A stretch of 64,000 nt of DNA, taken from contig JAGNKX010000021.1 in NCBI GenBank assembly GCA_017999915.1, positions 1 to 64,000 on the forward strand, written 5' to 3'. Below are positions 17,559 to 27,014 of this stretch, one piece after another. Within the stretch, counting starts at the first letter, position 1, and every line of letters starts with the position of its first letter. Source of the stretch: Spirochaetota bacterium. Lineage in GTDB: Bacteria > Spirochaetota > UBA4802 > UBA5550. Below the pieces are notes generated by a model, which worked only from the letters and a program-made list of their open reading frames with translations, was not told the origin of the DNA and made no database searches. A program made the position numbers and the translations under genes.

Positions 17559-18350
17559 ATGACAGAGATGAAACCAGCCAATCCCCTTGAAATGGTCGCC
17601 TACAATCTCTCGCTGCAGATCGAGGACCACCAGGTGGTCTACGTGGGCACCGGCCTCCCGATGGTGGCGGCCATCCTCGCCCGCAAGACCCACGCGCCGA
17701 GCATCACCCTGGTGTACGAATCCGGAGCGCAGGATCCCCTCGAGGGGGGCATGCCCTGGTCCGTGGGCGGTCCCTTCACCTGGCGCAAGTCGCCCATGAT
17801 CCTGGAAATGTCGTACTCCTTCGGCCAGGCCTACAACGGTTATGTCGACATCGGCTTCCTGGGTTTCGCGCAGATAGACATGTACGGGAACATCAACACC
17901 CACATGATCGGGAACGACCTCCTGAAGCCGAAGGTGCGCCTCACCGGCTCCGGGGGCAACAACGACCTTTCGTCCCTGAGCGAGAAGATGGTACTGGTGG
18001 GGCTGCAGTCGCCGGACAAGTTCGTCAAGAGGGTGGACTTCATCACCTCGGTGGGTTTCCTCGACGGGAGCGATTCGAGGAAAAAAGCCGGCCTCCTGGG
18101 ACAGGGCCCGGTGGCGGTGGTGACCAACGCGGGAATATATGATTTCGAGCCTGAGTCGAAGCGCATGCGGGTGAAATCGCTCCATCCGGGCGTGGCCTTC
18201 GGACTGGCACAGATGGCCACCGGTTTCGAGCTCCTGAAGCCTGACGGTGAAATTCCGGTAACGCCGACCCCGTCCGGGGAAATCCTTGGCATTCTGCGCA
18301 ATGACGTCGACCCCCTTGGTGTGTTCACGTCAATGCCCGGGTCTAAATAG
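17559..18350 (+). CDS. CoA-transferase subunit B (glutaconate CoA-transferase-like)
   Basis: A 263-residue beta subunit. Glu54 in VYESGAQD is at the position of the catalytic glutamate of Acidaminococcus GctB, which forms the glutamyl-CoA intermediate. Other family features: GLPMVAAILAR, IGFLGFAQIDMYGNINTHMIG and GSGGNNDLSS. AGGAGG lies upstream of the ATG. It pairs with the A subunit directly upstream. The role may be in anaerobic amino-acid or organic-acid fermentation; the substrate is not determined. Confidence 0.9.
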   Translation: MTEMKPANPLEMVAYNLSLQIEDHQVVYVGTGLPMVAAILARKTHAPSITLVYESGAQDPLEGGMPWSVGGPFTWRKSPMILEMSYSFGQAYNGYVDIGFLGFAQIDMYGNINTHMIGNDLLKPKVRLTGSGGNNDLSSLSEKMVLVGLQSPDKFVKRVDFITSVGFLDGSDSRKKAGLLGQGPVAVVTNAGIYDFEPESKRMRVKSLHPGVAFGLAQMATGFELLKPDGEIPVTPTPSGEILGILRNDVDPLGVFTSMPGSK

Positions 18351-18487
18351 GCGGGGACCGGCGGATGGTGGATTTCAGGATTGAAGGTTGTGATTCTTAT
18401 TGCAATGAATGATGGATGACAGGGAATGGGGAACCGCCCGTATTACAAAGGGTTTCCGGCAAAATATAAAAGCAAGGGAGGTGCCAC

Positions 18488-18766
18488 ATGCATAAGAAAT
18501 ACGAATCGGGAACGTTTTGCAGGAGCATCAATTGTCCGCAGCATGCGCCGCTGGAAGGATTGTCAGGAGATGCCTACCTGGAAAAGAAGGCCGTGCACTG
18601 CAAGGAGTGCTACGCGTGGAAATTCCTCAACTGGACCAAGGATAAGGGATGGCGCATCGTCATGACCATGCCGGAAATTTCTTCCAAGCAGCTGGCGGCC
18701 ATGATCAAGGGCATCGACATCGTGAGGGTGGAAGACCTCACCGAGGACGAGATCCTCTGCCTGTAG
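18488..18766 (+). CDS. small cysteine-rich hypothetical protein
   Basis: A 92-residue protein with CRSINC near the N-terminus and CKEC (about residues 38-41), which could form a zinc site. GGGAGGTG precedes the ATG. The C-terminal half (PEISSKQLAAMIKGIDIVRVEDLTEDE) is hydrophilic. It follows the CoA-transferase genes by 137 bases on the same strand. No family recognised. Confidence 0.7.
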   Translation: MHKKYESGTFCRSINCPQHAPLEGLSGDAYLEKKAVHCKECYAWKFLNWTKDKGWRIVMTMPEISSKQLAAMIKGIDIVRVEDLTEDEILCL

Positions 18767-18810
18767 CATTCTCCGCGCTTCGATGGCAGGCCGTTGTTGC
18801 GGTCGGTGGA

Positions 18811-19290
18811 TTATCGGTCGGAAAGGACAACCGATGTTTCCACCTGCCGCGGCGGTATCTTCCAGTATTTTTTCAGGAGCCTGTCTTTTTCTTCGGGCGT
18901 GACCAGACGAAATCCGTGTTTCCGGTAGAAGCTGATGGCCCATGACGCGTCGGCCCAGGTCCCGATGAGGAGGGGCCTGTCTGTTTTCGTGACAAGTTCC
19001 GAGAGGAGCTTTGCGCCGATGCCCTTCCTCCGCTCTTTCGTTGTAACATAGGCATGGCGAATCAATGTAACGTCGATCACATCCTGGATCCCCATTACTC
19101 CGATTAGAGTTCCGTTTTCATCATAACCCCAGAATTGCACGCCGTCCTCGATTTCGCGACGCAGCTCTTCCCGCGGCATGTAGGGATCGTGCCACCGGTC
19201 CCCGGGGATCACGCCCCGGTAGGCCTGGGCCGCGTCGTTGATGATGCCGAACATGGCCTCAAAGTCGGATTCAACGCATCTGCGTATCAT
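18811..19290 (-). CDS. GNAT-family N-acetyltransferase
   Basis: A 159-residue GNAT protein. RKGIGAKLL is the acetyl-CoA pyrophosphate loop, preceded by HAYVTTKER, and ISFYRKHGFRLV is motif B. Starts MIRRC and has the usual GNAT length. It converges with the upstream small gene and lies downstream of the kinase on the same strand, 78 bases away. The acceptor substrate is unknown. Confidence 0.88.
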   Translation of the reverse strand: MIRRCVESDFEAMFGIINDAAQAYRGVIPGDRWHDPYMPREELRREIEDGVQFWGYDENGTLIGVMGIQDVIDVTLIRHAYVTTKERRKGIGAKLLSELVTKTDRPLLIGTWADASWAISFYRKHGFRLVTPEEKDRLLKKYWKIPPRQVETSVVLSDR

Positions 19291-19368
19291 TGCCTGCGCA
19301 CCTTTTTCTATTCCAGTGTTAGAGAGCTGTTTTTCCGGATTTCCTGTTGATAGTTTTCCGGATATGAT

Positions 19369-21378
19369 CTACGGCGCAAGCAGATTTTTAAGATTGGATG
19401 AGAATTCGGCAGCAGTATAGGGCTTCTGCATGAAGCCGCCGTAGCCGCCGGAGGTTATCTTTTTTATCTCCTCGTCCTCGGCAAGGCCCGATGTGACCAG
19501 GACCCTGACCGAGGGGTTGATCTCGCGGAGACGTTTCAGCACTTCGTGGCCGGAGATCCCCGGCATGGAGAGGTCAAGAACGACGGCATCAAAGGGATCG
19601 GGCCCCTGCTCGTAAATCGCGATACCCTCTTTCCCATTGTCGGCCGTGACGACCTCGTAGCCGCACTGCTCGAGCATGCCCCGGGCGATGCGGAGGATGG
19701 CCGGTTCATCGTCAATGACGAGGATGCGCCCGGCGCCGCGGATTATGCCGTCGGGCTTTTCCTTGGAAACGCCATGGACGGCGCCTTCTTCAATGGCGGG
19801 AAGGTAGACCGTGAAGGTTGAGCCGCTGCCCTCTTCGGAATAAACGTCGATAAAACCGGTGTGCTGGTTGATGATGCTGTAGACCATGGCGAGTCCGAGG
19901 CCGGTGCCGCTCCCCTGGGCCTTGGTGGTGAAGAAAGGCTCAAAGATGCATTTGCGGACGTCCTCGTTCATGCCGATTCCGGTATCGCTTACGGATATGC
20001 GGATATAATCGATGCCGGTCTGCGCCTGGGGATGGAGTGCGGAGAATTCCGCGTCGCATTTTATCCTGGCGGCCTGCACTGTCAGCGATCCTCCCATCTT
20101 CGATCCTTCGGGTCGCATGATGGTCATGGCGTGGGAAGCGTTCACGCACAGGTTGAGGAGGATCTGCTCGACCTGGGTGAAATCGGCGTTGGCCATCAGG
20201 GGGAGGTCCTGAATGATGAAATCAAGGTTGATGGATTTCGGGAAGCTGTTCTTGCAGATTTTCTGCACGTTCCTCAGGGACTGGGTGATGTCAACAGGCG
20301 CAAAGCTGAGCTCCTGGCGCCGCGACAGGGTAAGGAGCTGCTTGGTGGTTTCCGCTGCCCTGCGCGACGATTCCATGGCCGTATCCAGGTATTTCCTGAG
20401 GGCCTCTTTCTGGACCAGGTTTTCCTTCTCCGTCAGCAGGTCTATCAGGTTGAGGCTCCCGATGATGCCGCCGAGCATGTTGTTGAAGTCGTGGGCGATG
20501 CCGCCCGCCAGGGTCCCGATGGCTTCCATCTTCTGCGCCTGGATGAGCTGGGCCTGTATCCGCTCCTTTTCCGCCTCGGCCCGCTTCCGGTCGCTGATGT
20601 CCCGCACGATGACCTGGAGGTGGATCCCCGAGCGCAGCTCGATCGTATTAAGGCTGATTTCGGCGTTGAAGGAGCTGCCGTCCTTGCGGGAGTGGAGCCA
20701 TTCAAAGTATTGGGGCATGCCGCCCAGGGCGGCATGTATCTTTTCGTCCCCCATCATCGCTGAATCTCCGCCGTCCGGCTGGCGGGGCGACGATAATTCA
20801 TCAAACCTGTGCCCGATGATATCATCCTGGCCGCAGCCGAAGATTTCCATGGTGCGCCTGTTGCAATCCACGAAAACGTTGTTTTTCATGATGAGGATGG
20901 CGTCCCCGGAGTTGTCGAAAAGCTTCTTGTAACGCTCCTTTCCCTCCTCCATGGTCACGTTGGCCGTCTCGAGCTCCTCTCTTTTCTTTTTCAGCTCGGT
21001 TTCCAGGTAGTGGCGGTGCAGGGCGGTGTCGATGGTGGAGTAGAGGTTCTGGCGGTTGATCGGCTTCACGATATAGCCGTACGGAGCGGTTTCGCGGGCC
21101 CTGTTGACGGTCATGATATCGGCGTTGCCCGTCATGTAAATGACCGGTATGTCATACCGCTCCTTTATGGTCATGGAAGCGGCTATACCGTCGATCTTGC
21201 CGGCCAGGATGATGTCCATGAGGATGATGTCGGGGCGGATCCGCTCGGCCTGCTCGATGGCCTCTTCGCCGGTGGAAACGATGCCGACGACGTTAAAGCC
21301 GAAGCCCAGGAGAAAGTTCTTCACATCGAGGGCGGTGATGGCTTCGTCTTCGACAATGAGTATTGAATAATTATCCAT
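19369..21378 (-). CDS. hybrid REC-PAS-histidine kinase-REC protein
   Basis: A 669-residue soluble hybrid kinase. N-terminal receiver (about 5-120, phosphoacceptor Asp55 in LMDII), PAS sensor (about 150-270), a HisKA-like region with the phosphoacceptor in [11 protein letters not shown] (about residue 300), ATP-binding GHKL domain with DTGIGM and GTGLGLA, and a second receiver (about 545-665) with VVLDLSMPG. No membrane segment. Such proteins sit inside phosphorelays and take input from another kinase. No partner histidine phosphotransfer or regulator gene is adjacent. Confidence 0.94.
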   Translation of the reverse strand: MDNYSILIVEDEAITALDVKNFLLGFGFNVVGIVSTGEEAIEQAERIRPDIILMDIILAGKIDGIAASMTIKERYDIPVIYMTGNADIMTVNRARETAPYGYIVKPINRQNLYSTIDTALHRHYLETELKKKREELETANVTMEEGKERYKKLFDNSGDAILIMKNNVFVDCNRRTMEIFGCGQDDIIGHRFDELSSPRQPDGGDSAMMGDEKIHAALGGMPQYFEWLHSRKDGSSFNAEISLNTIELRSGIHLQVIVRDISDRKRAEAEKERIQAQLIQAQKMEAIGTLAGGIAHDFNNMLGGIIGSLNLIDLLTEKENLVQKEALRKYLDTAMESSRRAAETTKQLLTLSRRQELSFAPVDITQSLRNVQKICKNSFPKSINLDFIIQDLPLMANADFTQVEQILLNLCVNASHAMTIMRPEGSKMGGSLTVQAARIKCDAEFSALHPQAQTGIDYIRISVSDTGIGMNEDVRKCIFEPFFTTKAQGSGTGLGLAMVYSIINQHTGFIDVYSEEGSGSTFTVYLPAIEEGAVHGVSKEKPDGIIRGAGRILVIDDEPAILRIARGMLEQCGYEVVTADNGKEGIAIYEQGPDPFDAVVLDLSMPGISGHEVLKRLREINPSVRVLVTSGLAEDEEIKKITSGGYGGFMQKPYTAAEFSSNLKNLLAP

Positions 21379-21585
21379 TAATCAGATCATGCCTTTGTAG
21401 TGTTCGCATCTAACATTGAGATGTGGCGAAACCAGCGTTTCGCTCCCGGCAAAGTCCCCTGGTAGGATGTAAACGGGAACCCGGCCTCCCGGCACCTGAG
21501 TCTGAATTACATACACCCATGTATAATATATATAGAATTATTTCAAGCAGCATTCATTTTAATAAAAAAATTAAATAATGCAGGA

Positions 21586-22374
21586 TCAGGCAAACCTGAG
21601 TTCGCTATTCAGGATAGAAAAAAACTCATCCCGGCCGTGTCGTTCTTTCCACGGGTAATGGCCGCAGCGTGTGAGGAGGATCGGCTTAAAAAGCCTGATG
21701 TTTCGCGAGAGGGGGTCAATGACTCCCCTGTAGGGATGGGGATCATGATCTCCGTGAATAGCAATAACAGGGCACGTGATGTTCTTCCCCATATCCAGGA
21801 GGGCCCCGCTTTTACGAAGCTCCAGGGCTTCCTTCATCACAGGCAGAAATATCCCGGGCCGAAGGTCCGTCGTTTCTTTGTCGATGCTGATCGGGTCATA
21901 GGAATCCGCCCTGGCGATCAGGTCGCCCAGCTTCTTCAATATCTCTTTCCTGTTTTTCGCGCCGGGCGACTCCAGGGCCAGGGTCAAAGTCTCGGCTTCA
22001 CGTCGTTCCCCGGCGGTGAGTCGTTTTCGTCTTGTTTCATTCATGACGGGAACGTAGCGCTCTTCGAAGGGTCCGGCGCCGACAAGGATGCATTTATTCA
22101 TCATTTCGGGATATCGCGAGGCGAAGATAAAGGCAAGCCAGGCGCCCCAGGAATGGCCTATCAGGGTTACCGGGAGCTCCGCTTTCAGGCGCAAAACGCC
22201 GAGCAGCTCCAGGACCTGGCTGTCTATGGTCGATTTGGTCTGCAGGGGCTCCAGGACCCCGTGGCCCCGGCATAGCTCTTCCGCCACGGGCGCCATGTCG
22301 CCTGCGGCCCCGGGGCCGCCATGGATGACCGCGATGGAGAAGGGCGGGCTGCCGTGTGTTCTCAGGTTGTCCAC
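21586..22374 (-). CDS. alpha/beta hydrolase
   Basis: A 262-residue alpha/beta-hydrolase fold protein. VIHGGPGAAGD forms the oxyanion region as in proline iminopeptidase-like enzymes, GHSWGAW the nucleophile elbow, GDHDPHP the acid and RCGHYPW the catalytic His. It is probably a cytoplasmic esterase or aminopeptidase-like hydrolase. It stands alone, so no pathway can be assigned. Confidence 0.88.
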   Translation of the reverse strand: MDNLRTHGSPPFSIAVIHGGPGAAGDMAPVAEELCRGHGVLEPLQTKSTIDSQVLELLGVLRLKAELPVTLIGHSWGAWLAFIFASRYPEMMNKCILVGAGPFEERYVPVMNETRRKRLTAGERREAETLTLALESPGAKNRKEILKKLGDLIARADSYDPISIDKETTDLRPGIFLPVMKEALELRKSGALLDMGKNITCPVIAIHGDHDPHPYRGVIDPLSRNIRLFKPILLTRCGHYPWKERHGRDEFFSILNSELRFA

Positions 22375-22554
22375 TGGTGTCTGATTCTGCCTGCTTGTTA
22401 TTATCTTAATCCGGAAGTACTAGTTAATGGTATAATTATGCAAAGTCAAGGAAATACGATGATGGCGATGTATAGAAAAGATTAATTCTGCTTGCATTAT
22501 TATGACTTATCCCTTAATAAAATATGATATATTGATGGTTAAGTGAGGAAAAAC

Positions 22555-23259
22555 ATGGCTGGCATCGGCATATACTGGATCGCACTTATTCCCGGCATTG
22601 TGACAACGATTCTTTTCATTGCGTTGAGAGTTAAAAAAGTGAGCGTGCCCGTACTTGTCACGAAGGCGGCCGCAAGCGTATTTTTCATATCAACGGCCTG
22701 TGCGGCGCTTGCCGTGAACTCAATGGCGCTTAGCTACGGCCTCCTTATTATTATCGGCCTTGTCTGCGGTCTTCTGGGAGACATCTGGCTGGACCTTAAA
22801 TATATTTATCTCCAGGACAGGGATGCGTATCTCTACGCCGGGTTCTATTCCTTCTTTGTGGGTCACCTCTTCTTTTTGGCGGCGATATTCTCGCATTATA
22901 ACTGGACACCAGTAACGCTTGTGCTGTCAATAGCGCCGGCGCTCATCGGCGCGGCAGCGACAGTGGCGTTGGAAAAACCCATGAAATTGATTTACGGTAA
23001 GTTCAAGCCCACCTGTTTCATATACGGCTTTATTTTGATGGCAATGGCCGCATCGTCTATTGTGGCGGCAGTTGTAACAGGCGAAACGGTCTGGATAGTC
23101 ATGTCAATCGGCGGGGTGTTATTTTTACTCTCCGACTTTATGCTTTCCGGAACGTATTTCGGCGAGGGAAAAAACACGCCGGTATATGTTGTTATGAATC
23201 ACGTCCTCTACTACGCGGCGCAGTTCGTGATCGCCTCATCTGTTCTCTTTGCGGATTAA
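22555..23259 (+). CDS. YhhN-family membrane protein (lysoplasmalogenase-like)
   Basis: A 234-residue multi-pass membrane protein with about eight hydrophobic segments. GLLGDIWLDL and the late GGVLFLLSDFMLS match the two acidic motifs of the YhhN/TMEM86 family, whose animal members hydrolyse lysoplasmalogen. I chose the ATG at 22555 over the GTG at 22543 because GTGAGGA then acts as its ribosome site. A tRNA gene and terminator lie just downstream on the other strand. Confidence 0.85.
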   Translation: MAGIGIYWIALIPGIVTTILFIALRVKKVSVPVLVTKAAASVFFISTACAALAVNSMALSYGLLIIIGLVCGLLGDIWLDLKYIYLQDRDAYLYAGFYSFFVGHLFFLAAIFSHYNWTPVTLVLSIAPALIGAAATVALEKPMKLIYGKFKPTCFIYGFILMAMAASSIVAAVVTGETVWIVMSIGGVLFLLSDFMLSGTYFGEGKNTPVYVVMNHVLYYAAQFVIASSVLFAD

Positions 23260-23260
23260 A

Positions 23261-23290
23261 TAAAAAAGCCCCCGCTTTTACGAGGGCTCT
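23261..23290 (-). terminator. intrinsic terminator after tRNA-Val
   Basis: Minus strand: AGCCCTCG, loop TAAAAG, CGGGGGCT (arms 23288-23281 and 23274-23267, one G-U pair) followed by TTTTTT. It ends the tRNA transcript and may also act on the convergent YhhN gene. Confidence 0.85.
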
Positions 23291-23296
23291 TTCCTG

Positions 23297-23370
23297 TGGG
23301 CAATAATGGACTCGAACCATCGACCTCCTGCATGTGAGGCAGGCGCTCTAACCGACTGAGCTAATTGCCC
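23297..23370 (-). tRNA. tRNA-Val (CAC anticodon)
   Basis: 74 bases forming a full cloverleaf on the minus strand: acceptor GGGCAAT/ATTGCCC, D arm GCTCAGT-CGGTTAGAGC, anticodon stem CCTGC/GCAGG with loop CTCACAT (anticodon CAC) and T arm with GGTTCGAGTCC. The 3' CCA is not encoded. Confidence 0.96.
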
Positions 23371-23381
23371 GATTGATGAAT

Positions 23382-23410
23382 CTTTTAATTGGATGCCGCC
23401 TGCCTGTCAA
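23382..23410 (-). promoter_or_regulatory. promoter of tRNA-Val
   Basis: Minus strand TTGACA (23410-23405), a 17-base spacer and TAAAAG (23387-23382), placed 11 bases before the tRNA 5' end. Confidence 0.55.
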
Positions 23411-23583
23411 TACAAAAAATTGGGGATATTTTTATAAAAAATCGGTTTTTTATTGGAATTGCATATCCCGTATCCAGGCCTATCTTTTTTAGGCTGATGG
23501 CTCTTTCTGGTTGACTTACCGGTAAAACCATTAGTAACTTAGTATCTACCGGATATCCTGCTCTACAATCGGAGGGGGCCGCC

Positions 23584-24882
23584 ATGATATACCAGCGTAA
23601 CATCGAGCGCATTGAAGAGCTTGTCAGGACGCAGAACCAGTGGCGCCTGAGCACCATCAACCTCATAGCCAGCGAGAACGTGATGAGCAAGCGCGCCCGG
23701 GGCGTAATGGGGTCCGATTTCTGCCACCGCTACGCAGAGGGGCACCCTGGGGAGCGCTATTACCAGGGCACGGAGATCATCGACGAGATCGAGGCGAGGG
23801 TGAAGCAGCACCTGAAGTCCCTCCTGGACTGCAAGCACCTGGACGTGCGTCCCGTGTCCGGCACCGTGGCCAATGACGCCGTTTTCAGCCGGTATATCAG
23901 GCCCGGCGATATCGTCATGGTGAACTCAACGTCGGGCGGCGGCCATATCAGCCATCACCGCCACGGGTCAGTGGGAAAGTACTCGTCGAACATCATCAAT
24001 TTTCCCCTCACGCCCGACGGATACCATATAGATGTGAAGGAGACTATCAATATATTGCAGAAGGTGCCGGTAAAGGTCATGATCATGGGGAAGAGCCTCT
24101 ATCTCTTTCCTGACCCGGTGAAGGAGCTGGCCCCCATCTGCCGCGACAACGGCATTATCCTCATATACGACGCGGCCCATGTGCTGGGCCTCATCGCGGG
24201 GAAGCGCTTCCACAATCCGCTCCGGGAGGGCGCCCACGTGGTGAACGCCAGCACGCACAAGACCTTCTTCGGCTCCCAGCGGGGCATCATCTTCAGCAAC
24301 ATGAAGGACTCTGACTGGTCGAAGATAGACAAGGGGGCATTCCCCGGCAGCTCCAGCAACCACCACCTTGACACCCTGGTGGCCCTGGCGGTGACGACCT
24401 TCGAATTCATGGTATTCGGCGAGGCCTATGCCGACCAGGTGATCAAGAACGCCAGGGCCCTGGCCGCGGCGCTGGATAACAGGGGGTTCTCCGTCGAGGC
24501 GAAGGAGTTCGGCTTTACCGAGAGCCACCAGGTGGCGGTCAACGTCAGGGAGCTCGGCGGCGGCGACGAGGTGAGCCGCGTCCTGAAGGACAACAGCATC
24601 ATCCTGAACATGAACCTTCTGCCCCATGATCCGCTGGGGAAGGTGAGCAATCCCAGCGGCGTCCGCATCGGCGTGCAGGAGATGACGCGCTTCGGCATGC
24701 AGGAGCGCGAGATGGAGATGATCGCGGATTTCATGAAGCACTGCCTCATCGACGGAAGGTTCGTCGGCGACGACGTGAAGGATTTCCGTAAGGATTACGG
24801 TATCGTGTGGTATTCCTTCGACGAGGATTTTCTTTCCCTTGAGAACAGCCAGCAGCTCAGAACAGCCCACGTGGAGGCGTAA
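23584..24882 (+). CDS. glyA: serine hydroxymethyltransferase, archaeal-like subfamily
   Basis: A 432-residue PLP enzyme. NLIASENVMS, HRYAEGHPGERYYQG and DAAHVLGLIAG are SHMT hallmarks; the PLP lysine lies in NASTHKTFFGSQRG. The THKTFFG form and the overall shape resemble archaeal-type SHMT more than E. coli GlyA. The reaction interconverts serine plus THF with glycine plus methylene-THF, joining the C1 pool used by the Wood-Ljungdahl genes in this window. GGAGGGGG precedes the ATG. It is followed five bases later by a QueD-like gene. Confidence 0.9.
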   Translation: MIYQRNIERIEELVRTQNQWRLSTINLIASENVMSKRARGVMGSDFCHRYAEGHPGERYYQGTEIIDEIEARVKQHLKSLLDCKHLDVRPVSGTVANDAVFSRYIRPGDIVMVNSTSGGGHISHHRHGSVGKYSSNIINFPLTPDGYHIDVKETINILQKVPVKVMIMGKSLYLFPDPVKELAPICRDNGIILIYDAAHVLGLIAGKRFHNPLREGAHVVNASTHKTFFGSQRGIIFSNMKDSDWSKIDKGAFPGSSSNHHLDTLVALAVTTFEFMVFGEAYADQVIKNARALAAALDNRGFSVEAKEFGFTESHQVAVNVRELGGGDEVSRVLKDNSIILNMNLLPHDPLGKVSNPSGVRIGVQEMTRFGMQEREMEMIADFMKHCLIDGRFVGDDVKDFRKDYGIVWYSFDEDFLSLENSQQLRTAHVEA

Positions 24883-24887
24883 GATCG

Positions 24888-25253
24888 ATGTTTCAGCTAA
24901 CAGTTCATGATTACTTTTCTTCGGCCCACCAGCTCAAGGGGTACAAGGGCAAGTGCGAGGCCGTCCATGGCCACAACTGGAGGGTGGAAGTGACGGTGCA
25001 GGGAGAGACCCTTAATGATATCGGGCTCCTCATGGATTTTTCAGATTTGAAGAAGCTCCTGAAAAAGACCATCGACCCGCTGGACCACGTGATGCTGAAC
25101 GATGTGGCCGGGCTCCGGGGAGAGAACCCGAGCTCCGAAATAATCGCGCGCCATATCTATCACCAGATGAAGGAGGGGCTTCCCGCGGGCATTGCCATGG
25201 TCTCCGTGATCGTGTGGGAGTCGGAGAACGCCCGGGCCCTCTACTTCGAGTAG
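24888..25253 (+). CDS. 6-pyruvoyl-tetrahydropterin synthase / QueD family protein
   Basis: A 121-residue protein. Zinc ligands His14, His27, His29 with catalytic Cys23 in CEAVHGHNW; DFSDLKKLLKKTIDPLDH and a late WESENA complete the family pattern. QueD makes carboxytetrahydropterin for queuosine; related PTPS enzymes replace FolB in folate synthesis. The tight link to SHMT makes a pterin/folate role worth considering, but the motif fits QueD at least as well. Confidence 0.85.
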   Translation: MFQLTVHDYFSSAHQLKGYKGKCEAVHGHNWRVEVTVQGETLNDIGLLMDFSDLKKLLKKTIDPLDHVMLNDVAGLRGENPSSEIIARHIYHQMKEGLPAGIAMVSVIVWESENARALYFE

Positions 25254-25272
25254 CGCGGGGGCCGCGGCCGCG

Positions 25273-26034
25273 TCATCGGTTGGCGGTGACTATCTGCTTC
25301 AATATATCACCTATGGCTTCGTCCATCTCCGGGGGCGCTTCGTGTCCCTCCATGTCAGCCTCTATCAATCTCTCGTCGAAAGGTATGAACCCCAGTATCC
25401 TCATGGCGGGAAGGCTTTCACGGATAAAGGCCCTGTCAGCGTCGCCGCGGACCTTGTTCCCCACCACTCCGATGCGCCCGATGCCGAGATCGGCGGCGAG
25501 CTTCCTGATCTTCTCCGCCGTTTCGACGCTGCGCCGCCCGGGCTCCACCACCACGATGACCATGTCCACGGCCGTGGCGGTGCCGCGGCCCAGGTGCTCG
25601 ATGCCGGCCTCCATGTCCATCACCACCACGTCGTCGCGGTAAAAGACCACGTGGGATATCAGGTTCTTCAAGAGGGTGCTCTCCGGGCACACGCACCCGC
25701 CGCCCCCTTTCTTGACCGTGCCCATGACCATGAGGCGTATCGATCCTTTTTCCAGCCAGAGCTTTTCCGGCAGGTCGTCCACCCTGGGGTTTATCGTGAA
25801 GAAGGACCCGGACTGTCCCGGCTTTGCGCCGGTTCGCTCCTCCACCAGGGCCTCCATGTCGGCTATGGGAACGATTGCGCCGGTATCCTTGAATCCGAGG
25901 GCGGAAGCGAGGTTCGCGTCAGGGTCCGCGTCGATGGCGATGACACGCTTCCCATGCCTGGCGAGGTGCCTGATTATCAGGGCGGCGGTCGTTGTTTTGC
26001 CGACGCCGCCCTTTCCGGTAACAGCGAGTTTCAC
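25273..26034 (-). CDS. CooC-like nickel-insertion ATPase, distant copy
   Basis: A 253-residue MinD/CooC-type ATPase. Start taken as GTG at 26034 with GGAG seven bases upstream and the P-loop right after it (KLAVTGKGGVGKTTTA); the frame extending to 26151 has no signal. Walker A is of the deviant kind (KGGVGKT). DADPDANLASALG and VVMDMEAGIEHLGRG match CooC. The cysteine region is CVCPES rather than the CYCAAN seen in the copy at 44709. CooC proteins dimerise with ATP and load nickel into CO dehydrogenase; this copy is far from cooS and may serve another enzyme. Confidence 0.85.
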   Translation of the reverse strand: MKLAVTGKGGVGKTTTAALIIRHLARHGKRVIAIDADPDANLASALGFKDTGAIVPIADMEALVEERTGAKPGQSGSFFTINPRVDDLPEKLWLEKGSIRLMVMGTVKKGGGGCVCPESTLLKNLISHVVFYRDDVVVMDMEAGIEHLGRGTATAVDMVIVVVEPGRRSVETAEKIRKLAADLGIGRIGVVGNKVRGDADRAFIRESLPAMRILGFIPFDERLIEADMEGHEAPPEMDEAIGDILKQIVTANR

Positions 26035-26211
26035 ATCTCTTCTCCGGGCGCGGTTTATCGCGGAGCGATGCGCCTTTTGATTGTAAGGATAGAAACGGAG
26101 AGTGCCCTGTCCAGAAGGAAATCCGGAAATCATGCAATTTTTAGTGGACATGGGGGATGAACAGGGATCTTTTATTTGTAGAGATGATAATTTTCCGTTT
26201 TAGAGGGGACC

Positions 26212-27003
26212 ATGAAAACAGTGATTTATTACTACACCGGAACCGGCAACTCTCTCTGGACCGCCCGCGCCGCGGCCGCCGAGATCGGCGATGCGCGGCT
26301 CATTCCCATGGCCTACGCGGATAATGACAATGAATCGGCCGGAGCCGACGCCGTGGGTCTGGTCTTTCCGGTGCACATGTGGGGCGTTCCCTCCCTCGCC
26401 ATGCGGTTCATAGAAAAAATGACCGCGGACCCGAAAAAATACTACTTCGCCTTTGCCGTGAACGCGGGCCAGGTGGCCCGCACCCTGGTGCAGCTTAAGA
26501 AGCTGCTGGCCTCCCGCGGCATGACCCTGTCGGCGGGCTTCGATATCATGCTCCCGAGCAACTACATCCCCTGGGGAGGGCCGGGACCTGCCGAAAAGCT
26601 CCGGGAGATGCACCGGGAGGCGGGGGAAAAGATAAAGCGGGCAGCCGCTATCATCAAGGGAAACGAATCAGGCCATATAGAAAAGGGCCCCCTGTGGCAA
26701 CGGATCATATTCACCGCCCTTTATAAAATGACCTATACCATGGTCCCGAAGATGGACAAGGATTTCTGGACCGATGACAAGTGCAACGGCTGCGCCCTTT
26801 GCGCGAAGCTATGTCCCGTGGACAATATCGCCATGAAGAATGACAGGCCTGATTGGCTCCATCATTGCGAGCAGTGCCTCGCCTGCATCCAGTGGTGTCC
26901 GCAGGAGGCGATACAGTTCGGAAAGAAAACGCCGGCCTATGAGCGCTACCATCATCCGGAGATAAAAATGAAGGACCTGATCGCCGGCTCCGGCAAAAAG
27001 TGA
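26212..27003 (+). CDS. EFR1-family flavodoxin-ferredoxin fusion protein
   Basis: A 263-residue protein. N-terminal flavodoxin-like domain (about 1-165) with the FMN loop YYTGTGNS and GLVFPVHMWGVP, then two [4Fe-4S] motifs, CNGCALCAKLCP and CEQCLACIQWCP (about 190-235). It is the EFR1 arrangement of anaerobes, probably moving single electrons between flavin and ferredoxin pools. GAGGGGACC precedes the ATG. No fixed partner in the neighbourhood. Confidence 0.9.
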   Translation: MKTVIYYYTGTGNSLWTARAAAAEIGDARLIPMAYADNDNESAGADAVGLVFPVHMWGVPSLAMRFIEKMTADPKKYYFAFAVNAGQVARTLVQLKKLLASRGMTLSAGFDIMLPSNYIPWGGPGPAEKLREMHREAGEKIKRAAAIIKGNESGHIEKGPLWQRIIFTALYKMTYTMVPKMDKDFWTDDKCNGCALCAKLCPVDNIAMKNDRPDWLHHCEQCLACIQWCPQEAIQFGKKTPAYERYHHPEIKMKDLIAGSGKK

Positions 27004-27014
27004 CAAGTATAAGA

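Noticed and set aside
23371-23583. Riboswitch before glyA
   Set aside because: No conserved THF, glycine or SAM-II riboswitch pattern was seen; only a weak possible promoter.
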